From the NCBI GenBank assembly GCA_964247055.1, contig OZ176051.1:12896001-12960000 (forward strand): 64,000 nucleotides of DNA, read 5' to 3'. The first letter of the stretch is position 1, and each line of letters begins with the position of its first letter. The stretch is from Paragordius varius (Eukaryota > Nematomorpha). The notes under the pieces were generated by a model that worked only from the letters and a program-made list of their open reading frames with translations, made no database searches and was not told where the DNA came from. The translations under genes and the position numbers were made by a program. Positions 12,296 through 23,949 of the stretch are shown one piece after another.

Positions 12296-15200
12296 GGATT
12301 AGTTCATTTTAATCATTACTGGGTCATTAATCGCGAACTGACGTCGGGGGGCCGGTGCATTTAACAATCTCGCTCTACTATTTAACCAGATTAAGGGGGT
12401 ATGGGGTGTTCGCTTGAACATTAAGTGGGCCGGGGTTTCTTTAGTTGTCATAGAGTTTCTATACGCCCATAGATTAGTGTTTAACGCTTCGTGGGTGGAT
12501 ATCGCATTATTTTTTATTCTTTTGTATTTATTTTTTATCGTAACTACTAACCTTTCTACCATCCCATTCCTCTTGGGATGGTAGGGGGTAACCTTAATAT
12601 GTTTCACCCCTAACGTACTTAAGGATGACGTGAAGTACTCATTGCTAAAATACGAAGCGTTATCGCTAACGATCTCTCTGGCAAAACCAACTTGCAAACG
12701 TTTCTTCTACTTTATGGAATATATTCGCTGCGCTTACCTTTTTCAAAATAAACCCTTCTGCCCATTTCGAGGCACTATCAATTATCAAAAACAATAATAA
12801 CCGTCTACGGGTCCGGCTATATCAATATGAAAACGCTCCCACACAGCAACATTATGATCCCACTGATAAGTAGAATTTTGAGTAACATTCGGCCTATTAC
12901 GCTGGCACGATTCGCACTGACTACTGGCTTTTACCAGGTCATTTTCTAATTATGGCCAATAACACGTAAATCTGGCCATAGCTTTCATGGTCTCTACGTT
13001 GTTATGACCGCTGTGTAGGTATCTTACCACCTCTTTTTGGAGGGGCTTCGGAATTATAATCCGATCATTTAAACTTAAAAAGCCATATTGATATGGCAAC
13101 TCGTATTTACGGTTTACAAACTTTTCTAATTCTGGAGAACTTCAGTCAGGGTTGTTTAACGCTTTAATTACTTTTTTAATACCGGATCGAATGCGTTTTT
13201 TTTTTCGAATTTCATCTATTCTTAACCCGTTATACAGTTCAAAAATCTCAGGTATCTGGTAACCGCATAATCTTCATCATAGGCATCGATCTCGTCAATC
13301 GGCGATAAATAATCAGCTATATTTTGAGTCCCCTTTTAATGACCTATTTCAAAATCGTATTCATTTATTATGTTAATCCATCTTAGTACTTTAGTATTAT
13401 GTATTTCTTTTAAATTTCGATCTCTATTTAACTTTACTAAGGGTAAATAGTCATTTAAAATTACAAATTTTTTACCATATACGAAATGAAACTTTAACGC
13501 AAACAATATTGCTTTTAATTCCTTCTCGATAGTGGATTAATTCCGTTCGGCGTTGCTACATTTTTGTGAGGCATACGCGATCGGTATCCTTTCACTATTA
13601 ACCTCATGACTTAAAATGCACCCAAATCCTAAATCTGCCGCATCAGTTTCTATTATCAATTTCCTATTCGGATTATATGGTGTTAAAAACACTTCGCTTA
13701 AAGTCTTAGCTGCTAACCAGCTTTTCTCATGTTTCTCGGTCCAAGAACATCTCGTATTTTTACTAGTTAATTCATGTAAGGGACCGACTATTATTTGTAA
13801 TTTTGGTATAAAACGTTCATGAAACGTCTAATAACCTAAAAAAGTACGTAATGATTTTTATCATGTAAGGGACCGACTATCATTTGTAATTTTGATATAA
13901 AACGTTCATGAAACGTGAAAAAACCTAAAATACTACGTAATGATTTTTATCTACAGGCCTTTTTAGTTCCTTAATTGCCTTGATTTTGCTTTATGGGCTT
14001 ATACCCTTTTTCGATATTTCAAACCTTAAATCGTTTACTGATTCTGCACCTATCATTATTTTATTTGTCTTAATTTGAATCCGGCCGTTTCGAGACGACT
14101 TAATACGTTATTTAAATTGTTAATGTCCTACCAGTCACTAGAACGTCATCTAAATATACGCAAATTCCCGGACTTTCAGCCAGCACCTGTTCCATCACCC
14201 ATTGAAAGATGATGGGTGGCGTGGCCAGTCCAAACTGTATGCGTTTGTATCTCGAAAAACCTTTAATTGTTGATAGTAAACAATTCTTGACACTCTTCTG
14301 CCACTGGCATCTGGATGTAAGCATCTTTTAAATTTTTTCTGAATGTGAGACCTTCGCCTACTTTCGACACCAACTCATCAAACCAAGGATTATAAGAGAG
14401 TCTTCTTGCTACCACTTATTAATCGTTACCCGAAAATCACTGCATATTCTTAATTAGCTATTGGGTTTAGTACAACCGTAGGCGCGGCCCATGTCACAGG
14501 CGTAATGTTAGGATCAACCGGTTCTAAGATGCCTAACTTTTGTAGCCTCGTCAGCTCTTTCTCTACCTTTTCTCTTAATGGAAAAGGCCTGGGACATGGC
14601 TATACTTTCGGGATTGCATTCGTTGCAATGCGTTTTACTGGGTCATTATAATTCTAACTTCTTTTCGAATAAGAAATTTTAGCAAATCTCATTTAATTTA
14701 AGATAATTAATTTTAACCTGTGGCATCTCAATCTGGAACTTAGCCATCCAGTCCAGTCCACAGATAAGTGGTGCCATCCCCATAGTTTTGCTCATGATAC
14801 ATATGTTCCTCATCATTTGTTTGCCCTTTATCTCAACGTTAACGCTTGCCATCCCCATCATCGGAACCGTGGTGTTGTTGTATGATTTTATCGGCGGCGT
14901 CTGTCGTAGTTTAGGTTTACCTATTTGTTCCCAAATTGTAAAATTTATTACACTGATATCTGACCCGGTATCATAGATGAAATATTTTCTCAGACCGTTT
15001 ATTATTAATGTAAGTAAAGGTGTTTGAGCATTTCGACATACCTTGACCTTCAATAGTTGTCTATTGAAGTTAGGTTTTTGTCTCTTGGCTACGCACATCC
15101 TAGCAAAATGGTTCAATTTACCGCATTTGTTGCTTGCTCGTCTCCAGGCTGGACACTTGTTGGGTGGGTGTGTGGTGCCGCAACGTTTGCATGCAGTAGA

Positions 15201-15310
15201 TGATTTTATTATTGTTTGTCGGTAGGGTTTATGTTGTAACCGATTGATATTATTATTGCTGTTACTATATCGTCGTTTGCTATTATTGTTTTATGGATAA
15301 ATTGGCAATG
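12296..15310 (-). mobile_element. inverted Ty3/gypsy pol fossil
   Basis: Read on the minus strand from the right, it holds gag tail and knuckle, protease (15116-14679, with YDTGSDIS), RT (around 14650-13870), RNase H (around 13800-13330) and integrase (about 13200-12299, with SDNASYF and PYHPKRNGMVERL). It is a close relative of the plus-strand element it interrupts. It is broken, with many breaks; no LTRs of its own are evident at its edges. It must be younger than, or rearranged into, the surrounding unit. Confidence 0.85.
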
Positions 15311-15445
15311 CTAGCGTTAGGACTGCTATATTCATTGGTTCATTTGTCATTGCGTCTTGGCTACCAATTTTAGATGGGACCACAAGTAACGTGAGATGCG
15401 GTAAAAAAAAGATTAATTTATTGTATATGTGTTGTTGTTATATAA

Positions 15446-15447
<2 letters not shown>

Positions 15448-15482
<35 letters not shown>
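15448..15482. repeat. (AT)n microsatellite
   Basis: About 17 uninterrupted AT units. The surrounding stretch 15310-15720 has no gene; it contains two nearby copies of GAGGTTAATCTAATA (about 15575 and 15618). Confidence 0.95.
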
Positions 15483-15488
<6 letters not shown>

Positions 15489-15724
15489 TCGGGTATGAAT
15501 GTATTCACAATGCTTGACTTTCTACAGTTTATTCAAAAGTATAATAATAAAAATAATAGTAAAACGTGGTGGTGAGGTTAATCTAATAATATAATAATAC
15601 TACAAACATAAGTTACGAGGTTAATCTAATAGTACATTACGAATGTTGTTTGTGCGGTTCATAATAGTATAATATAAGGTTTATTCAAACTAGCCTGTCA
15701 GTTACCACTATAACAGGACCCTAA

Positions 15725-16260
15725 ATGGCAAATATAAAAAATCAAAATTTAATTACACCGCAGGAAACTTTTAATACAACCTTATGGTCTTACCGTAACT
15801 CAATTCACGCTACCACGAAAGAAACTCCCTTCCAACTGCTTTTTAAACGAGTCTCCCAAACACCATTGACCTGGATCAATACGAAAACAACAGCCTTAGA
15901 TGCACCCTGTCCGCGTCGTGAGTTCTCCATAGACCAAGGGATAATGATGAAAAACGAGGGTCCTGGATGGCGAGCAGGCGAGATCGTCGATAAAACCGGT
16001 CTTCTTTCTTACAGCGTGTTGTATCATGAGAACAATAAGATGGTCAGAAAGCACGCGGATCGGAAAACACGTAGACCCACCCGCCAACTCAACTACACCG
16101 ATTACTCAACACAATAGTGACAATAATAGTGATAAAATAAATGATAATAATATTGAAATTAGTAATGATAATATTAATAGTAATAATGACATAATTAATG
16201 AAATATCCGAGCGTCGTTACCCTAAGAGAATTCGCCGACCACCGGTCCGGTTCTCCTAAG
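15725..16260 (+). mobile_element. Ty3/gypsy integrase C-terminal fossil
   Basis: Encodes an integrase tail homologous to that of the inverted copy (SYRNSIHATTKETPFQLLF compared with AYRNSMTTKETPAHLMF on the other strand) and ends RYPKRIRRPPVRFS. AAGGGTGTAGTGA and an LTR follow at once, so this is the 3' end of the plus-strand unit that starts after LTR 2. It belongs to a broken element. Confidence 0.8.
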
Positions 16261-16270
16261 GGTGTAGTGA

Positions 16271-16516
16271 TGTTACATATGCAAATTTTAATTATATATT
16301 TTGTATGTATGATATAAATTTTAGTTATATTTGCATAAATATTTTTGTATTATGTAAATAACATATCCATTAGTTACTCGATATTTTATTTGTTTTATTT
16401 GATATCATGCAAATTATGTTCACACAAAAATATTATATAAAGACTATGAAAACCGAATAAATAACTTTCAAGTCTATTTTTACTTTTGTTACTTTCTACA
16501 CTAATTATCCCTACAA
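16271..16516 (+). repeat. LTR 3 of the gypsy fossil cluster
   Basis: Starts TGTTACATATGCAAATTTT after AGTGA and ends shortly before GTGGCCAATCGAAATTCCGAAC, the leader word seen after the other LTRs. A short gag-leader stretch follows to about 16640. It is more diverged from LTRs 1 and 2 than they are from each other. Confidence 0.65.
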
Positions 16517-16869
16517 CGATATTAGTGGCCAATCGAAATTCCGAACTAAGCAAGTTGAGGTCCCACCGAGATCCGAACGAACATGACAAGGTTTATTGCC
16601 AATCTCGCTAACCTATACATCGAGAAATATAATGATAATATAAAGTTTGAGGAATACGTTTATAGACAAATGTTATGGAGGCGAAAGATATCCCTGTAAC
16701 AGAACAAGCCCTCAAAACAACTTTGCTCGCCGTGGTGGTCTATTGATTGTACGCAAAATATATCAACGACTGTATCCCAAAAAAATAAGATGCATCATGG
16801 ATCGAGATAATGACAACAGGCCTAAAAGTATTTAATCCCACAAAATCAAAATTTCATAGCAGATTTAAA

Positions 16870-18300
16870 TTTTAGTTCTAATGATTCTCGTGTAAGTCTT
16901 TGATTATTATTGAAAATCGTAATGCAACTAACATTGTCAAAGGAAACGTTATGGTTTTCCTTTTAATATTCTGTAATACAACTTTTAAAATCTCCATTTT
17001 TTAAGTTATACTTGTGTTCATTCAGGCGTGTTTTGACTTTCCTTGCTATTAGGCCGATATAAACTCGACCACACTCGCATGGAACTTTATACACCCCTGA
17101 TAATTTAATTTGGATTTATTAATATTTGACAATAAAGTAATTAATTTAAGACCTGGTAACCCCACCCCAATGTCAAATCGCTTTAAAATGTGAGCGATGC
17201 GATCCGTGTTATTTTGTAAATACGGTAGAAAAATAAAAAACTTATATTTGGTGTTTTCTCTCGTCTTATTTAATAATAAAATTGCTTGATTGATATCGTT
17301 TGCAGAATATCCATTTTTTAAAAAGGTTCCAACAAAACGATCTGTTAAAATATTTTTATTTGCATTATCTGTTAATTTAAACCTGTGAAAAATTTGATTT
17401 TTTAAAACAATTTTTTTTGTAGAGAGTTATGGTAAGAAAATTTTTATGTAAATATGTATTGAAACTAGTTTTGATAAAAACTGTATGACAATGTTGTATC
17501 GGTTAAACATCTGAAAATGGTAACGATCGGTTAGCCTCAAATTCGACGGACAGCCAAATGATAAACATACCGTCCATATACCTGGTATAAAATTGTGGTT
17601 TTAAAAAATAATTTATAAATTGATTTTCAAATGTTTCCATAAAAAGATTAGCTAGAATAGGGAAAATCGGGAAACCCATCGGTAACCCCTCCTTCTGCAA
17701 ATAAAAATTATCATTGAAATTAAAAAAATTATTATTAATACAAAATTCAATCAAAGAAATATATTTCGCGTCCACCTCTAAATCTTTAAGAGGATGGGTT
17801 ACCTCTTTAAGTGGTACAATGGTAAAGATCCTTTCCACATCAAAACTTAATATTAACTAGGTTTCGGCTACATGATCCCTTATTATATCTATAAATTCAA
17901 ACAAGTTTTTTAATTTGTTCTTTAAGCGTTGTAAATATTTGGATAAATGTTGTGCAAAACCATATAAAGACAAATTTTTGGTGGAAACAATTAGACGCAG
18001 TGGAACATCTGTTTTATGCGTCTTTGGGATCCATACATACTGGGATTTATAGGACATTGGGGAATTAATGAATTGTGTAAATGTGACGGGATGGGAGATT
18101 ATTTTATCATTGTTTAAACATTTATGTGTAATGTGTTAAAAGGGCATCGTGTGATCGTTTTGCATTTATACGTATCTTCTAATATATTTTGCATCTTTTT
18201 ATATAAAACATGTTCCTTATAACTACTTGATTTCCTTTGTCTAAGTTTAAAATAATAATGTCATTATTATTTTTCAAATCTTTTAGTGCTAGATTTCACG
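16870..18300 (-). mobile_element. Penelope-like element, minus copy
   Basis: Minus-strand frames show the Penelope-like RT signature: WIPKTHKTDVPLRLIVST (18057-17998), then FYLQKEGLPMGFPIFPILAN and LFMETFENQFI with FYTRYMDGMFIIW (17710-17560). Farther 3', near 17110-17030, VYKVPCECGRVYIG and ARKVKTRLNEHKYNL form a GIY-YIG endonuclease core, which is diagnostic for endonuclease-bearing Penelope elements. The copy is decayed, with the frames interrupted. It faces a second copy head to head. Confidence 0.85.
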
Positions 18301-18399
18301 TGATATGTTAAATCGCCTTCTTTCATCTTTGTTATTCTTTTGGATAGATAGGACTTGCGTTTTAATGATGTCAACTATTTTTGGATATAAACAAAATAG

Positions 18400-19640
18400 A
18401 CCTGCTTATACGTTTGAGATAATTTGTTCTACGGGCACAAAAACAGATGTTCCACTGCGTCAAATTGTTTCCACAAAAATTCGTCTCTATATGGTTTAGC
18501 ACATTTATCATAATATTTACAACTCTTCTTAAAGAACAAATTAAAAACTTGTTTGTATTTATAGATAAAATAAGGGATATACATGTAGCCGAAGCCGATA
18601 TATTTATAAGTTTTGATGTGGAAAGCCTCTTTACCAGTGCACCACTTAAAGAGGTAACCCATTTTTTTAAAGATTTAGAAGTGGAAGCGAAATATATTTC
18701 TTTGATTGAATTTTGTATTGATAATAATTTTTTTGAATTCAATAATAATTTTTATTTGCAGAAGGAGGGGTTACCGATGAATTCCCCGATTTCCCCTATT
18801 CTAGCTAATCTTTTTATGGAAACATTTGAAAATCAATTCATAAATTATTTTTTAAAACCACAATTTTATACCAGGTATATGGACGGTATGTTTATCATTT
18901 GGCCATATGCAACAACTGATCTCTCCTTGTTTTTAGGTTATATTTAGCATATGGTTAACCGTCGAATTTGAGGCTAACCGATCGTTACCATTTTTAGATG
19001 TTTAACCGGAATGACACAACATTGTCATACAGTTTTTATCAAAACTCATTCCAATACATATTTACATAAAAATTCTTACCATAACTATCTATAAAAAAAA
19101 TTGTTTTAAAAAATCAAATTTTTCGCAGGTTTAAATTAACAAATGCAAATAAAAATATTATAACAGATCGTTTTGTTGGAACCTTTTTAAAAAATGAATA
19201 TTCTGCAAACTATATCAATCGATCAATTTTATCATTAAATAACACCAGAAAAAACAACAAAAATTATAAGTTTCTTATTTCACCACCATACAGAGAATAT
19301 CACGGATCGCATCGCTCATATTTTAAAGCGATTTGACATTGGTGGAATTTAAACCAGGTCTAAAATTAAAAACTTTTTTATCAATTATTAATAAATCCGA
19401 ATTACATTAATCAGGAATGTATAAAGTTCCATGCGAGTGTGGTAAGGTTTATATCGGCCAAACCGCAAGGAAAGTCAAAACACGCCTGAATGAACACAAT
19501 TATAACTTAAATGAGGATTTAAAAGTATTGCAGAACGTTGTTGGAAGAAAACCATAACGTTTCCTTTGACAATGTTAGTTGAATAACGTTTTTCAATAAT
19601 AACACTAGTCGACAAATTTGGACATTTTTGAGCACCACCA
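18400..19640 (+). mobile_element. Penelope-like element, plus copy
   Basis: Same protein series as the minus copy on the other strand: KTDVPLRQIVSTK near 18445, FYLQKEGLPMNSPISPILAN (18750-18810), FYTRYMDGMFIIW (near 18860-18900) and a GIY-YIG core with YKVPCECGKVYIGQTARK near 19420-19470. It is decayed. Its N-terminus meets that of the minus copy near 18.3-18.4 kb, so the two form an imperfect palindrome with arms of about 1.2 kb. Confidence 0.85.
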
Positions 19641-20166
19641 CTCAAACTTTTAAATTATGACTAATTTCAGTGTTTTAAAACCGAAGGTGAAAAAATTTTT
19701 GATCCCGCCAATCAGAATTTTGAAATATTATAGGTTTTTCAATTATTCAAAAACAAGAGAAAATCGAGAGAAAATTAAATATAACTTTATAATAAAATGT
19801 AAATATATTATAAACTTAATATCATTTAATAAAGCGTTTTAAACTCTATCTTTTGAATATAAATATGTCATTTAAATATCAGAGAGAAAAAAATAGTACC
19901 GACTTAAACGTCAAAATTTAGACTTTTTCTTTCAAGTGAATTTTGAATACGTATAAAAAAATTTTAAAAAAATACTAAAAAAGGCATTCTATGGTTTAAA
20001 CCTTTGGCATTTAGATAGGCTATATTTTTTTTGTTAGTTTTCGTTCTTTCGAGTACTTATTAGGCTTTTTTTCTTGAGTTTTTTCTTACAAAAAATCCTT
20101 GATTTATACCTAATAGATATACTATATTTTTTAAAATTATTGGTTGTTTTGTATTTTTAATTTCAG

Positions 20167-20460
20167 ATGGATGTTGTGTTGCCACTTTTAGTAGAATTTA
20201 CTATTATGGGATTGGACCATTTGTATTTACCTAATCTTTTTATTCAATTTAATTGTAGAATTTATCTAACTTTATTCTGTGAATTGGTTAATTTGACATG
20301 TCAATTAGCCTGGATTTTGCTTGCAAGTCTCTCTTATCGGGCTTTACGATTACTTATTCTTATCTTTGCCATATCTGGCATAATTATAGGATCGCTTGGG
20401 GGATATGCAGAGCTTGTGCAGCCGCCCGGATCTATCACACTATGCATAAGCCCCTTTTAG
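20167..20460 (+). other. isolated hydrophobic ORF, 97 codons
   Basis: An ATG directly after TTTTTAATTTCAG opens a frame with two or three strongly hydrophobic stretches (ILLASLSYRALRLLILIFAI, then SGIIIGSLGGY). It could be an exon of a membrane protein or chance in an AT-rich region. No partner exon, family or conserved neighbour was found. The stretch 19640-20770 holds nothing else recognisable. Confidence 0.2.
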
Positions 20461-20773
20461 ATTTTTAATACTTTGGCTCTTAGCTTGTTTAGTATCTTAT
20501 TTAATGCCTAGAATTTTGTTATTCATGCATGGAATATTATTGTATCGACTTGCTCGTTTGAATATTTAAACATATGTACACGAGGAACGATTGTTATTTT
20601 TAAATTAAATACAAATTTAAAAATTAAATTTTGGAAAAATCCTATTGGTGGCCTCAATTTTCTTTTTTGTTTTGGCCTTTCCATGCCATTAGGTATCAGA
20701 AAATGCAAAAATAATGGAGTGGTGCAAAACCTTGTTGAGCAGTGTAATCAATGACTTACACGAGAATCATTAA

Positions 20774-23425
20774 TTTCTTATGTGAATTTGGTTTCGGGCT
20801 TTACCGATCATTCAGTAAAAATGAATTTACTAGTAACTGCTCCATCTGGAAAAAATGAATGTAATCAATTAACCACTTACCTCAATTTCTCTTATTTGTA
20901 AATCACCTTAAATATCCCATTCTAAGCCTCTTTGCCCTCATTCAAAAGGGTTATTCCGCAAGAAAGGATACTCTCGAATGTAAAGGAGCAAATATCACAA
21001 CTTTCTAACACTAATTATGACAAATTTAACTCATCCAAGTTTAAATTCGGGTGCTTTAATATTAACTTTAAATGGGAAAACATATGAGATCATCTTAGCT
21101 TTACAAAAGCGCAAAATTCTAATATGTGCTTTGGGAATGCCACTAGAAAAACGGCACTACATCGATTGTCTATTATTAACTTAATTGGTCCGGCAACAAT
21201 ATTAATAAGACATGTTTTCCTTATACATAATAATTACAATGATAATATTACTTCTATAAACTGTATAAATGACCGAATGCTCCACATTAAAATTTTACTT
21301 CATGATAAAATATTTCTTTTCTCCATTTCTGCTCCACAAAATGGATTATCTAACCAACATTAAAATATTTACGATCTCTTGTACGAAAAACTCTCTTCAA
21401 TACCTGATAATGAATTTTTAATTTTAATGAGTGACCTTAATGCCCATTTTGGAAAGCAATACATTGCTGATATCTACGGAGGTTATGGAACTGATATATA
21501 AATGACAACGGATCATGTTTGATTGGTTTTTTACAAAATAGTGATTTAACAATAATAAACAATTTTTTTTTAAAAAAATCGGAATAATTATTATTAATCT
21601 AGATGAGTCTGTAAACCACAAATCTACGACTGATTTGTTTCTGACCAAGAAATAATAAAGAAAACATTTCACCAACGTTAAAGCAATATACGAACTGCAG
21701 TTAAACCACAAACTGATAGTCTTAGAAACAACCTTATCATGTCTTAAACTAAAATCTCCAGAAGACAGAATCATCAGAAGATCTCACATATAATGTTTAA
21801 ACTATAAAAAACTGACAGATGACGCGCAGAAAACGGCCAAATTTAAATCTTCCATAAAAAATTGAAAAAAAACTTTAATCTCAGAGCCAACTTGGGAAAA
21901 TTTAAAAAATACTTATATCCATATAGTATGTCTGGTGGAGAGGAAAAAAACCAAATAAAGGTCATCCAAAAAAATATCAATTTTGGTGGAATAAAAAAGT
22001 AAAAGAGCATATAAAACAGAAAAATTTGGCACATAAAATTTGGTTTAAGGAAAAGACACCATTAAATAGAAAATTGTATCGAGAATCCAAAAGTTTATGT
22101 CGAAAATTATCAGGGAAGCAAAAAATGAAGAAGCCCTAAAGTATGCGAAAGAAATCGATATAAAAACTAAAAACAAAACTGTATATAAATGGGAAAAGCG
22201 ATAATAATAACACATCCGCACCAAAATCAGTGAGAGTAAACAATGCAATAATAAATGATCCAGCTGTAGTTAAAAGCAGCTATTTTAACTACTTTTCAGA
22301 AATATTAAACTTAAACAATCCCATAACTATGCCGATCACGTCGACGCCTATTCAAAGCTGCTTTGAAAACTTAACGGATTCGGATATCAATACCGCTTTA
22401 CTCAAAATAAAAAATAAAAAACTCCCTGGTCTTTCTGAGCTCACGGTCGACATGCTTAAACTGATTAGAACCATTTAACACTGAGATTGGTTGAAACCAA
22501 ACAAACAAATTATTAATTTTACTACACAGTGTGCAAAATTGGGGGTATTTTTTTCTCATGATATCATATTAAGCTTAATATGACCGTTGTGACATAGACC
22601 TTCTAAAAATAAAAGGATAAAAAAAATTGTCAATGTAGAAATTTTTTTTCACTTTTTACATATATGGATATATTCGGAAAAAATCAATTTATTTGCATAA
22701 TACTTGATCAAAAATTTTAAAACTTATATATAATATAAATAATATCAAATAAATATTATTTGCAAATTTTGGCTCAATATGAATGGATAGATTTAAAATA
22801 AACGTCAATTTAATAAATCAAACTAATATCAGCCTTTATATTAGTAACATAAAAAATACTTGATGAAAATCAATATAATATGCGCCAAAATTTAAGTTTA
22901 ACTTTATATGTTAATATAATACTTATATATAATAAAAATTACATTTTAACAAAGTTATAAATTTTTAAAATTTTTTATTTTACTAAAATAAAATTAAATT
23001 TTTTTAATATAAACTGTAATATAATCATGTCTAGTGATTATAAATATAACCATATGTTTTACCTGGATTTTGATTTGTGGATGATATTGACTGTTGTTTT
23101 ACCCTGATACTGATGGTATATTTTATAATAATTATAGATAAATATTAAACATTGAAAAACCAATGTAATCCATTGTGAAAATCATATTTTAAAGACAAAC
23201 TTGCTAATCACAAGCAAACATCCACTAGAAAATTATATTTTGATACATTATGTTAATTTTGTAATAAATCTAATACATATAAATTTTCTCAATCTTATAT
23301 TATTTGCTTGTTTTTAGATGAATGTGGACTAGGTCGCCAAAAATAAAACTCCTCCATAGATTTCTATTTTTAGTTTTAATGTTGAGTTCTGCCAAAGATC
23401 TATTGGTTTCTCTTAGATTATCCAT
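20774..23425 (+). repeat. left arm of large inverted repeat
   Basis: Nearly identical in reverse complement to 23950-26605; only scattered differences and small indels are seen. The outer end is at TTCTTATGTGAATTTGG and the inner end at CTGCCAAAGATCTATTGG. The arm holds a LINE 5' part (about 21.0-22.5 kb) and about 0.9 kb of non-coding sequence toward the centre. Confidence 0.9.
21000..22480 (+). pseudogene. LINE 5' part (endonuclease and RT entry) in left arm
   Basis: Frames read LHDKIF and SISAPQNGLSNQH (APE endonuclease block SAYAPQ), then EFLILMSDLNAHFGK with YGTDI (the GDLNAHVG block). The 22230-22478 frame reads VRNNAIINDP-type linker followed by SDINTALLKIKNKKLPGLSE and LTVDMLKL, the first RT block. 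The sequence stops there and the polymerase core is missing. Stops and frameshifts separate the frames. The related LINEs at 30 and 39 kb belong to a different subfamily. Confidence 0.75.
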
Positions 23426-23485
23426 TCTAATGTAAATAAAACTCCTCCATAGATTGCTATTTTTTGTTATGTTGAGTTATGCCAG
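23341..23485. repeat. direct repeat at the inner end of the left arm
   Basis: A block containing AATAAAACTCCTCCATAGAT and GTTGAGTT(C/A)TGCCA occurs at about 23341-23395 and again at 23432-23485, the second copy already inside the unpaired spacer (23426-23949). The spacer shows no ORF. Confidence 0.7.
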
Positions 23486-23949
23486 TATTCAGGCACACAA
23501 TTATTTTAGGTTCATTCTTCAAATTAGAAATGTAAAATAAAAAAATCTTCAGAATACGGCCAGTTTTTTCTTGAATTTTTTTAAAAAACAGTTTATGGCA
23601 AAAGAAAGTGTTAACGAAGTGTACAATAGTTTTGCCAACATTAAATATTTTATGTTATACTTATTTTTAATATAAATGTCTGCAAGTTTTTATAGTTATA
23701 ATATGTTGCACGGTTCATGAGACAAGATTTTGCAGCCCTTTCAATTTTTTGTTGAGTACCATTTCTTTAAATTCTTATATTTGAATCTATTAAAAGGTAT
23801 TGATAATCATTTTATAAATTATTTTAATCGGGTATTTTATGTTATTAATATTTTGGCAAAAAAGACTATCTCAATATCAAGAACTTTTCCAATGAGTTGA
23901 ATTTCATGTATCCTAAGTAGGATAGGTTGTTTGCGATGGCTTAAGAAGC

